A DNA stretch of 64,000 nucleotides from the NCBI GenBank assembly GCA_964059195.1, contig CAXKWD010000005.1, forward strand, positions 91,959,882-92,023,881, written 5' to 3'. Below, piece by piece: positions 29,101-41,769 of this stretch (positions are counted from its first letter, which is position 1; every line of letters begins with the position of its first letter). The notes beneath the pieces are model-generated. The model saw only the letters and a list, made by a program, of their open reading frames with translations, had not been told where the DNA came from and made no database searches. Source of the stretch: Ectobius pallidus. Its lineage: Eukaryota > Arthropoda > Insecta > Blattodea > Ectobiidae. Made by a program: the position numbers and the translations under genes.

Positions 29101-32100
29101 AATTCTGATAATGACGTAATGAATTAACCTTATTGGTGAAACCTAACTCAGGGCGGCAAATCTCGTCGAATCAGAATTAATATGACATAATTTGTTTATG
29201 TTATACTAATTGCGCAATCAATGCGTATAAAAATCCCTCGGGGCGATTCACGCCCGCTTTTTCGCCAGTAACCTTCTGAAGAACTGCACGCCAGTTTGTC
29301 GCTGATTTTCGACCAAACAAAGACATGGTTACCAGCTAGTCTCAGCTACCATGCATCGTCAATGTGGCGATGTGGCCACTTACAACATGAATATTAGTTT
29401 CTATTAATAAATTTCATATACTGCGCTTCGCCTATATATATAATATTACTGCTATAATGTAGTGTGTTCTACTACGCTTCGCCTTCATACAACACAATAT
29501 GTAGTGCATCGCTCATAACCTCCAAGTGCTTCACAATATAACACTGTACAACATGTAACTACTGTATTTCATTATTCTTCTTGGCAAGGTTGTACAACAC
29601 TGGAAATTTATTTCACCAAATCTTGGTGATGGAAATTATTATTCATTGCACATGCCAACGTGACTAACATCAAGATTGTGTCAGTCATCGCATCAACCTC
29701 AAGTCAACTTCAAGAGAACAATACTCAAGAAGATCTAAATCCATCAAGCATTCGAGTCAAGACCGCATTTCAAACAGTGTTAAATCTCTTCAATTTTACT
29801 TGGTTTTAATTTTATATTATGTAATCAGTGATTTTAACAGTGATCAGTGCTTTCTCCGCTCACTTTACTAACAAATAGCAACCTCCAGTATTTAACTTAA
29901 TAAATAATTACTAACTCCAAGTTTTGTGAACTTCTTATTTTTTTTTGGTTTTCGATGTAGGGTCCAAATTCATTTGTTTATCCTTTTCCCCTTTCCTTCT
30001 CATACGGTCCATCTTACTAGAGGCCTTAAACCCTACATGTTGGTCCTCCGGCCCTTGGATCCTTCCAGTGCATTGTTTGATCCTTCAGCCGCACGTGTTC
30101 TCAGTGCAGCATTTAAATAAATCTGGAGCTTGCTAGTTTGTTAAGTTCACCTGTTTTTTTTTTTTTTTTTTTTTTTTTCTAAATGAGTGCAGTGCAGTGA
30201 ATAATTCTATAGGCCTACCGTGCATTTTTAAAGTGTTCAATTCAATTTATTCCTGGCATATTGCTTAGCCAGTTTGAGTTAAGGTAAGCAGTGGCATGCG
30301 CATGCCCAGTGAGTTGCATGTAAAGTGTTAGTTTTTAAGGTTAGGTTGTGCAGCCAACGCCTAACACAATACTCAAACACAAGTTACACTTACACTTGCA
30401 ACATTACGCTCAAGTAATACATTATTATTACTCATGCCTTTATAGCGACAAAGTGCTAGGCAACTCAACACATAATCATTTTCACATCACATAGTGAAAT
30501 CTTTGCTAGGCCCCAGTAAGCCAAGACGCAGGCGAGCGGAGTTTAACTTATAGATATTTGCTCTCATTGTATTCATTTCAAAATGGCGACTGTAGAGTCA
30601 AACATTAATACTTTGAAGTCGAAGCGTGCTCCACTAAAGGCTCAAATTACTCGCCAAGTGAATCACATCTCAGGCTATGTGATCACTAACGAAGCGTCCT
30701 TTCAAGAGCTTCTCTCTCGAAAGGAAAAACTACAAGAAACCCATAAGAGGTTTGAGGAAATACAAACTCAAATCACTCAATTAGATTTCTCAGAGGCCGA
30801 ACTGGAATACGCAGATTCGGTAGAAGATGCAGTTCTTAAAGCTGTCTCGTATGCCAAGGGCCTAATCAAGGCTCATGAAGACAGCTTACTCCAAGCCGCT
30901 GCCCATGAGGAAGCGCAAATCAATCTTGCTAAACTTAACCGTGTCAAGTCTCAATTGGACGAGTACATTCAAACCATATATGAATTTGTCATCCAAGACG
31001 AGCTTTCCTATCAAGAATGTCTTATCCTTCGCGGTGAGTTTCAAAATATATTTGATGAATATAAGATTCTGCGATCCCAATTTCAAGAGATTGAAGAGTA
31101 TCAGGGTGTTGAAGTAAACAGTCGTAAGGCTCTGGCTTATCTCAATTCTCTAGTTACTAAACACAAGGAGATCTATCAACCTGAGCATTCCTCTAGTAGT
31201 CAACGTTGGTCGTTAGATACTCCACCATCAACGTTACCAAAATTGCCAGAGATTAGACTTCCACGGTTCTCAGGCGATCCGGCAGCTTGGATCGAATTTC
31301 GTGACACCTTTACCTCTCTAATTCTTAATAATCAGCATATTTCAGAAATGGACAAGTTTCAGTATCTGAAATCTTGCCTAACGGCTGAGGTTATGTCAGT
31401 CATAAGAAACATCCCAGTTTCATCAGCCACTTTCGACATTGCATGGCGTACGTTGTCAGAAAGGTTTGACAATGATCGTCTTATCGCGAACACACACCTG
31501 GAACATTTGTTCGCGCCTCCGCATCTTGAAAGGAATAATGCAGAATCCCTGCAGCAATATCTAGACCACTTCGTTAGTACTGTGCATGCGTTACAGTCAC
31601 TCAACACGGATGTTAGCTTGACAGACTTAATCATCTCTAAAGTTGTTCTTGATAAGCTTCAACCTAACATCATTAAAGATTGGGAATCTTCTATCAAACA
31701 GGACAGATTACCCTCTCTTCAGGATCTTTTCAACTTTCTTGAAACCAAGGTGCGGGTTCTCCAAATGACTGATTCAGCCATAAAGTCACAATCAAATAAT
31801 AATTCTCAGAATAATGTGAAGACTACTCCTACTACCACCCCAAATAATACTAGGAATAAATCCAATGATCATTCTCGTTGCATTTGTTGCAAGAAGCTCA
31901 TGGTACATAACCTATTCTATTGTGATGCTTTCAGAGCAATGGATCTCAGGCAACGAGACCAATTTGTTCGATCCCACAAGATATGTAATGTTTGCCTTTC
32001 GCCAAAGGGTCATTCTTCTTACTGCAACACTTACAAATGCAAAACCTGTTCCCTCAGGCATAGCATTCTTCTTCACGATCCAAATGCCCAACCGGCTAAT

Positions 32101-35100
32101 ACTGCTGGTGTTGTAGCTTCTCGTACATCACAGCAGAGCTGTTTATTGCCCACAGCTACAGTTCTCATTAACGATTCCAATGGTTATCCAGTCGAAGTAA
32201 CGGCGTTGCTCGATACTGGTTCCACTTGTAACTTAATTAGCAGTCGATTGTCTAATCGTCTTCATCTGCCACCCTATTCTCAGCGTACTACACTCACGGG
32301 AATAATTTCTTCCCAAGTGAGTACTCATATAGTGGTACCAATTTCAATCCATTCCAATGCGACTTCTTGGTGTTATGATACAGATGCCATCGTCGTACCA
32401 GAAATCATTACCACAAAACTACCTAGTAAACCAATTGATACTCGCACATGGGACGTTCCACCCAATCTTACCCTCGCCGACCCACATTTCCACACTCCCA
32501 AATATGTTGATCTTTTACTTGGAGTGGAAATCTGTTCCCAAATTGTCTGTCCAGGGCAAATTACTGCCCCGCAGCTACCTGTCATGCAAAATTCTTACTT
32601 AGGTTGGTATGTTTCTGGAAAATTGCCTCCAGCTGATCCTAGTGAAAAATCTCGATCTTCAAGACGATTCCATTCAGGTCGTAAGTCATCAACCACTCCC
32701 AACAACATTCCTTCCACGCATGTGACTTCGTCACATTACTCTGCTTTTCTAACTTCGGACCAGGCTGTTAGCGATCAGTTAACTAAGTTCTGGGAGTTAG
32801 AAAAAATTTCCAATGAAGCCCCCTTTCCCAATGAATCATTCTGCGAACAACATTTCGTAGAAAACACTACAAGGGATTCTGAGGGTAGATACATTGTTAA
32901 ACTGCCGTTCATTGCTGAACCAGAAACTCTTGGTAGTACTAAACTACAAGCTAATAAGAGACTCTTATCCTTAGAAAGGCGTCTAGCTGGCAATCAATCT
33001 CTCTCTACTGAATATGTTAATTTCATGGCGGAGTACGAACGCCTAGACCACATGGAGCCAGCGGACCCTACTATTCACTCTTCCTTCGACTACTTTATTC
33101 CACATCATCCAGTCTTGAAACCTTCAAGCACTACCACGAAACTTCGCGTGGTGTTTGACGCTTCAGCGAAGTCGTCAAACGGCAAATCCTTTAATGACAT
33201 ACTTGCCATAGGTCCTAAGGTTCAACCCGACTTGTTCTCTATCTTGTTGCGTTTCCGCCTAAACCCCATTGCATTTATAGCGGACATCGCTAAAATGTAT
33301 CGTCAAGTTATGATACATTCTGACCATCAGCCATTCCAGCAAATCTTGTGGAGAAGCTTGCCTACTGACCCAATCAAAGTTTTTAACCTGAAAACTGTCA
33401 CGTACGGTACTGCTTCTGTTTATCCATTCCCAGACCAAGATGGCATTCTAGGTGAACGCCTTGAACGGTCTGAACTGCCATTTGATCCTGGCGGATACTC
33501 TTTATGTTCTCACTGGAACACGCAACAACACTTTGTACCATTATTGATCAGATTCACCCAGGTCCAGATGGCTTGGTGCGAGTCGTAACAGTTCGGACTC
33601 CCACCGGTCTGTACAAACGCCCCATTGTCAAACTAGCTCCATTGCCTATTGAAGACGAATAAACTCATTCAAGCTTCAGTATCGATGTACTTACAATTTT
33701 CAATCACTAACTTTCAATTAATTCATACATTCAACAGTTTTATACATTGCTTCATTCCCATATATTATGGGTGATTTCTGGAGCCCCAGGGTTGCGATTC
33801 CAGCATCTCCTCGGCAGTTGTTTGACCTCTCGCTCTTTCCTGACAAAGTTTATTGAATACTTAATCAAAGGAGCGTCTAAATTTGATCTAAATCCGTTCT
33901 CGGACGAACCTTTGTGAAAATTTATCACCCCTTTCATTATAATCGACGGAACTTGGCAGGCAACCCCTCAGGTCGACCTGACCTTATCGCGACGCCACGA
34001 GCGTCATTGAACATGTCCCCCAGGGCACTAAGCCTGTTGGTGTCTTGGGTTAAGTCACTCGTGAATACTTGGTATGTTCACCAGTGTCTATTTCTACTAC
34101 TATTTTCCATTTTTCATTATTTTTCATATTGTCATGTGCATTAAATGGATTGAACGCACCGCGTTTCAATCCAGCAGGCGAGTATGTTGAAACATAAGCA
34201 TATAGCCAAGAATTTAAGGTTAAGATTTCAAGGTAATGCAGATATTTTCTATTTAATATAATTCACATTTGCCATTACCTGTGCTAACGTAATTAATAAA
34301 TTTTCATGTAATCTTGTTTGCCTTAGTGAGTATAAGGAATTATTTCGTGTAACATTGAATACTTTCATGCTTAAGAGAGCGGCCATCTTTGTTTATAAGC
34401 ATAGTTCATCAAAAGCTCACTAGAGGTGCTGTGATCGATTCAGCACCGCAAACATAACACGAATTAAGCCGAAACTAGCTCAGCGCTTGAAATCTAGCGA
34501 ATTATGAATTTCGATACATTGTGTGATCGGAATTTAGAAACTTCATGCGGATTCATAAAGAAGGTGATCAAAATTCATGCAGTAAATGAATGCAACATTT
34601 TCCATACGTTAAATCAATAGTTTTCCGTAATGACGTTTCAGCATGAAGCTTGTCAAATATTTCTAAATTCACTCATTGGAAAACGCAAACACGGATCTTA
34701 CTACGACACTCGTCCTTAACCTCACTTATTCATACATAATTTCAGTACATAGACTGTTTGACTAAACAATTAAGGGACAAGTCTTTGTCTTTAATTAGGG
34801 ACTTCAACTAATGAATTTTATGGTAATTCTGATAATGACGTAATGAATTAACCTTATTGGTGAAACCTAACTCAGGGCGGCAAATCTCGTCGAATCAGAA
34901 TTAATATGACATAATTTGTTTATGTTATACTAATTGCGCAATCAATGCGTATAAAAATCCCTCGGGGCGATTCACGCCCGCTTTTTCGCCAGTAACCTTC
35001 TGAAGAACTGCACGCCAGTTTGTCGCTGATTTTCGACCAAACAAAGACATGGTTACCAGCTAGTCTCAGCTACCATGCATCGTCAATGTGGCGATGTGGC

Positions 35101-38100
35101 CACTTACAACATGAATATTAGTTTCTATTAATAAATTTCATATACTGCGCTTCGCCTATATATATAATATTACTGCTATAATGTAGTGTGTTCTACTACG
35201 CTTCGCCTTCATACAACACAATATGTAGTGCATCGCTCATAACCTCCAAGTGCTTCACAATATAACACTGTACAACATGTAACTACTGTATTTCATTATT
35301 CTTCTTGGCAAGGTTGTACAACACTGGAAATTTATTTCACCAAATCTTGGTGATGGAAATTATTATTCATTGCACATGCCAACGTGACTAACATCAAGAT
35401 TGTGTCAGTCATCGCATCAACCTCAAGTCAACTTCAAGAGAACAATACTCAAGAAGATCTAAATCCATCAAGCATTCGAGTCAAGACCGCATTTCAAACA
35501 GTGTTAAATCTCTTCAATTTTACTTGGTTTTAATTTTATATTATGTAATCAGTGATTTTAACAGTGATCAGTGCTTTCTCCGCTCACTTTACTAACAAAT
35601 AGCAACCTCCAGTATTTAACTTAATAAATAATTACTAACTCCAAGTTTTGTGAACTTCTTATTTTTTTTTGGTTTTCGATGTAGGGTCCAAATTCATTTG
35701 TTTATCCTTTTCCCCTTTCCTTCTCATACGGTCCATCTTACTAGAGGCCTTAAACCCTACAATTAAATTGATTTATTTCTCGATTACAAGATTGTCTAAA
35801 CAACAAAGCCTACTATGCTTCCTAATAATTAACAATGAAGAATTGTTACACAATTGTACAGCATAAGAACATTTTGGAAATTGATCGATCTTACAAATGA
35901 AATAATTCATTGTGACATTTTTGACAACGGTTATTATCCAAATTCCTACAAGGAATGGCATGTACAGCTGTTACATTTCCAACCATTTAATTGCATCTCC
36001 ACTCCAAACAAGGTATGCTTTCATGGTGGTAAATCCATTTGTTAGCTGGAGTATACCACACACTTTTCTTTCTAATGGAGCTGGCACCACTGTCACTAAC
36101 TTCACTATATTTTGCATTGTGAACGTAGGCAGAAAGCATGTGTATGGAGTATACCACACACTTTTCTTTCTAATGGAGCTGGCACCACTGTCACTAACTT
36201 CACTATATTTTGCATTGTGAATATAGGCAGAAAGCATGTGTATGTTAATATTGATAGTAAAATAGGGTTTAACTTTGAGTTATATATGACATAGTTACAT
36301 TTATTTTGTCTTACAAACACTCTTGCTGACTGATCATTAAAATGGAAGAACTACTGTAGAAAAATGCAACACTGCACTCCAACTTTACATTGTCTATCAT
36401 AAATATGAAAGATATGTAAAATTTTATTTATGAACTTACGTCCATATTTAAAAACTCCTAAAACCTGTGTATCATAAGTAGAGTTGATGATTTGTGGTGA
36501 ATAAAAACTCAGGATTTCGTCAAATAAAATGCAAAATTTCTACATATATTTCGCTATATAAAAATTGAATTTCGTCATAAAAATGGTAAAAAAATAAATG
36601 AAGCTTGAAAATCAGCTGTTAAATCTAACTGAATTTTTTTCCGTACACTGATAATATGTATCAAGCAACATCCAGGAGTGATATGACAATGTCTTGAATT
36701 CATGTGAAATAAAAACTATTAATGAAATAATGTATCATAAATAAAAAAGAAACAGCTTATCTGATTTACTTGAGGTGCGTGTATTTTAATTTAAAATTCA
36801 AATAAACTCCTTACTTTACATTGTGGTTACGGCAGTTAAAAAAATGCACAAATTCATCCTAAAATATTTTATTCGTCAAGTACGAATAAAGTTAAAATAA
36901 TTACTCGTCACCATCATCGATGGAAAACAATCTATGTTTCTCCCCGACATTGATGTTTTTGAAGTGAAACTTTTTTAGCCACGGTAGGGGTAAGTCAAGC
37001 TTGCGTTACGTTCAAAATCGTCATGAAATTAGTGTTACACTCAAAATTATCACAAAATTAGTGAGCTGTGACGGAACGGTCTGCACAGAAAACAATCAAC
37101 TCAATGATTAGGCTTATCCAAAATTTTAAAAATCTAAAAAGCCAAAATTAAAAATTCGATAATGCAAAATAAAAAAATCCAAAAAATAAAAAATTCAAAG
37201 ATCCAAAATTTAAAAAAGCCAAAATTCAAAAATTATAAAATGTAAGATACAAAATTTAAAAATACAAAATTGAACAATAAAAAATTCAAAATTTAAAAAT
37301 TTAAAATCCAAAATTTAAAAATAAAAAAATCCGAAATTAAAAAATCCAAAATTAAAAATTAAAAAAATTAAAAGATTGTAAATTTAAAAAAACAAAATTA
37401 AAAAAGTCCAAAAACCCAATATTTAAAAGTCCAACAATCCAAAATTAAAATAATCCAATAATCCAAAATTTAAAAAATTAAAAAATTAAAGCAAGTTTCA
37501 CTTTTGTCGCGTGGCGTTCCACGCACTTTTTTTTAATATTCACAGTTTTTTGCATTAATTTTTATGTATATACATACTGAGTCGAACATTCAGGACGTAT
37601 TGACAAAATTTCCAAAAACATCGATAGTTTTCATGGAAATATTTCAGTCTATTTTCGAATGTTGCCTAATTTTCTGAAACCATGCTTTTTAATTTTAAAT
37701 ATACATCGATGTTTCCGTCAAAATACTTCGATATTATCGTCACATCGATGTTTACCGCCGATTTTAACATCGATAGTGAATATCGATGTTTTAACAACCG
37801 ATGTTCATCCCTACTTCCGTCTCTTTCACGCGGGATTCGGCGGGAAGCATGACGTTACAGGTTGCAGCCTCCAACACCCACTTCGTTAAACGCGAGATTG
37901 TTGAAGTACGTAACCTACAGGTTGTTTTAATTCATTATTAAATTTTTATTATTATTCTGCTATTATATAAAGACTGGAAGAATAGACCCGGCCGTTTGTT
38001 TACTTGTTTCGGCCGTGAATCACGCCGCCGGCCGCCGACATCCTGGTCCCAGAAACTCCTTCCTCCACCCTCTTCCTTTAAAGTCCTTTCTTCAGTTAAC

Positions 38101-41100
38101 CTTGACATCTTCGCGTTTCAAATCAAGCCGACGACTCACGTTTTCATCAACGGCTCACATTTTTAATTAAAATATTTTCCGTGGATAAAAAAATACAATA
38201 TATTCAAATATGAGTTAATTTAAAGTAGAACTTTTACATTTGCCCGTATTTCGCGTAAAAATGGGATAAAACCTTAAAAATCGGGTATTTCGCGAAAAGT
38301 ATCACATTTCGCGAAACTTCGCGAATGAATAAATACATATTTTGAATAAAAAACACGAGAAACGAATTTATTACAGTAATTAGAACTTCTATTACTAATT
38401 TCGTGTTTTGGGGATTAACGAAATGTGACTATCCCTAATCATAAGTAATAATGCAAGTGTCTTTGTAATATGATTTTCTAAAACCTGATAACGATATTGC
38501 AATGAAATCTTCTCTACTGCGACCTTTGGCTGGCAGGATTGTGAAAACAGGTGTTGTAGCACTATAAACTGCAGATAATAGTGGGCAGATTTATACTATA
38601 CTGTATGCAAAACAAACTTTACACTTTTCGAGTTTACAGAGATCGAGTTTTCTATTTTTTAATTTATCTCTCACCTTTCTTGCATCCAAGAAGTCTTGTT
38701 TTGTGTTTATCAGCATATGGTACTTTCACATTTTTTGTTATTCATACCGTTATTAAATTGTATTGGAAGTTAACACAGTGAAGTTATGTAACATTATAAT
38801 TAAATAATATGATAAATTTAACACAAACCATCACTTTTGGTATAGTTTACCTGTACTAGTTTCGGCGCCTTCGCTACCATTGTCAACAGCTTTACTTCAA
38901 CTGAGCGAAGGCACCAAAACTAGTACAGGTAAACTATATCAAAAGTGAAGGTTTATGTTAAATTCAACTCATTATATAATTATTATATTCATACCTTTTC
39001 GTATGTTATGTTACCTTTAGATTTTTTTCTTTGTATTATGGATTAATAAATATTTATTCAAATTTGTGGATAAAATAAATACATAATATAGGTGTCCAAT
39101 TGAACTCCTAAAGTCTGTCTTCAGTTAAGCACTTGTTTTCAGTGCAGATGACCTCATGCTCTTAGCGTTTCTGGTTGAGTGCAGCATCAATTAGTATGAA
39201 CACTTTTCTGTAGGCAGAGTCAATTAAAAAATAGTTTAGAAATAATTAACTGTGTATTGTGTCAAATTTCTATGTATGTTATCAGTAGACACACTAATAC
39301 GAGGGCTATATTTTTTCAACCTCCAATGGGGCATAAAATGAAAACCACAGTGAAAATCAAAACTGCTTTATTTGGAATATTTAGGTACACCTTCTAGCTA
39401 CTTCTCTACATAGTCGCGCTCTGATTGAGACATTGGTCAAAGCGTGATGCAACTTTCAAATAACCTTTTCATAGAAGCCTGGTGCCAGAGTATTGAGAAG
39501 GGTCTTCACGGCATTTTGAAGTGTTTTGAAATTCTTCGTTGGTGTGGAAGCGTTGTCCTCCCAGATCTTTCTTTTGCTGCCAAAAAAGATGAAAGTCACT
39601 CAGCACAGGAACGAGTTTTTTAAATCCATCATGACAGGGGATGAAACGTGGATTCGTTACGACAATCCAGAATCAAAAGAACAATCCAAACAATGGACAC
39701 ACAAATTTCCCGAACAAACCCAAGATCTGGCTTCCACACCAACGAAGAATTTCAAAACGCCGTGAAGACCCTTCTCATTACGCAGCAAGCTTCTGTGAAG
39801 AGGGTATTTGAAAGTTGCATCACGCTTCGACAAATGTCTCAATCGAAGCTCGACTATGTAGAGAAGTAGCTAAAAGGTGTACCTAAATGTTCCAAATAAA
39901 ACAGTTTTGATTTTCACTGGTTTTCAATTTATGCCCCATCAGAGGTTAAAAAGAAAAAGCTCTCATATTAACACACATACTTCATTAAAAAGGTGTTTTA
40001 CCTTCAGACATGCTTCAAGAACTTAATTGTTCTCTTCCTCAGCAGCATAAGTTTCAGTATGAAGTGTATTTTTGAAAGTAAAGTGGTCCTGATACTTCTT
40101 TTTTTTTTTCTTCTTACAGAACTACAACGTACTGAAGGATGTGTGCACAATGAATGATGAGCAGCTAGAGCATTATGAAAGGGTTATTGAGTCTCAAAAA
40201 CAAATGGAATTGGCACACAGTAATGAAAAGTAAGCTCCTATTGAAATTAAATTGCACTTTTTGGTTTTATATTTTTATCCAGTATATATTATATACTGGT
40301 ACTATGTGTGTGTATATATATATATATACTGGTACTCATAGGCTTAACCAGGCCGACCATATGGGGGGGGTTATAACATCTGGAGAGGGGGGTTCCAGGG
40401 TCCTCCCCCCCGAAAAATTTTAACAATTAAGATGCACAATAAAGAGTTTTAAGCTTCCCACGCTTTAAACTCATATTAAGTAATTTATAAGCAGATTTTT
40501 AAAAAAGGTGATATATCACAATAATGAAATAAATAGTACAATTTTCCCTTTTTTAATTAATGGGGGGGGGGGGGCTCAAACACCCAAACCCCCCCCCTCG
40601 TTACGCCTATGCTGGTACTGTAGGGAAAAATGGTACATTGCGACTCACCCGAGTCCCCCACCCCTACTCTCAATCCGAAATAGCCTATTTTGTTGCAAGG
40701 GTGTTTTTATAATTATGAAATATTATGTGGAGGTGCAAGGGTATTTTTTTTTTTATTGTGAAATATTAGGTGACATGGCAGACGAGTGGAAAGGGGAGCA
40801 GGGTGAGTCGCAAAGTACTAACTTCCCATACTGTATATGTAAGTAAAATCGCAAGCTTTCCTGTGGCTTCACATTGATCTTTGTTGAAAAAGATTAAATC
40901 ATTTCCGTTTTCAGAAGGAGTGTTTGTTGTGGGTATTTCAGCTTTTCTATTAACCCCATTCAACTGCTTGTGAATAAATGATTGTTCATTCCTTGGAAGG
41001 TTTTAAAATACAATTTTTTCGTATTACTATTATTTATTATAATAGTTACACGATTTGCTGATATATTCACAGAACCTAACACATATTACCTCGATGTTGA

Positions 41101-41724
41101 AACATGTATATATTTCAATTTTGACTTTACTTATACATGTTTCAACATCGAGGTAATATCACGTGTTAGGTTCTGTGAATATATCAGTAGGTCGTCTAAC
41201 TATGTACAATTGTTTTTCATTGTTAGTGTGTTATGGCTTCTGTTAATTTTAACTAATTTTCAACTTTTACGATTATGAAATATGATTCAATAGCAGCAAT
41301 GAGTCATAATAAGAAATATCCAATCCGGCATTGCCTTTACAACTGGGGAAACCATGAGGAAACCCACATCAAATTGGCTGGCAATGGGGTCTGAACCTTG
41401 GCCTCCAAATTCAAGCCCTAACGCTAACACCTATTACTAGAAGGAATTTTTACTTTGAATTTGCATATTGTGTGTTTATTATCTGCTTACATTATCAATG
41501 TATACAACGAAACGCAAACAACGTTTCTCGGTTTCTGTTAATTAAAGGTTTGAAGTTTCTGAAATAAAAAATATATAATTCTAAACCCAACTTTTGCAAC
41601 ATTTTATTTATTAACATCTTCCTGCTCAATAACAGGTTGCCATATAGACAAATAGTACCTTTAACATGTTTTAAAACTTGAATTGTTTTAATTCCTTTGA
41701 TTAGTATGTGTGTATATATATATA

Positions 41725-41769
<45 letters not shown>

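Larger units (their letters stand above)
28461..35761 (+). mobile_element. Bel/Pao LTR retrotransposon, internally deleted
   Basis: Two LTRs of the same length (1577 bp, TG...CA) bound a 4.1-kb interior. A 4-bp ATTA lies on both sides (28457-28460, 35762-35765). The interior has a leader, one 1001-codon gag-protease-partial RT ORF and a short piece of the normal pol C-terminus. Most of RT, RNase H and integrase are missing, so this copy cannot move on its own. I saw no differences between the LTRs on reading, which points to a recent insertion. It lies in sense orientation in the 12-kb sticky intron. Confidence 0.92.

Noticed and set aside
41056..41192. Hairpin as another Penelope fold-back
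   Set aside because: No hammerhead core, no tail motif and no target duplication of 10-13 bp were found.
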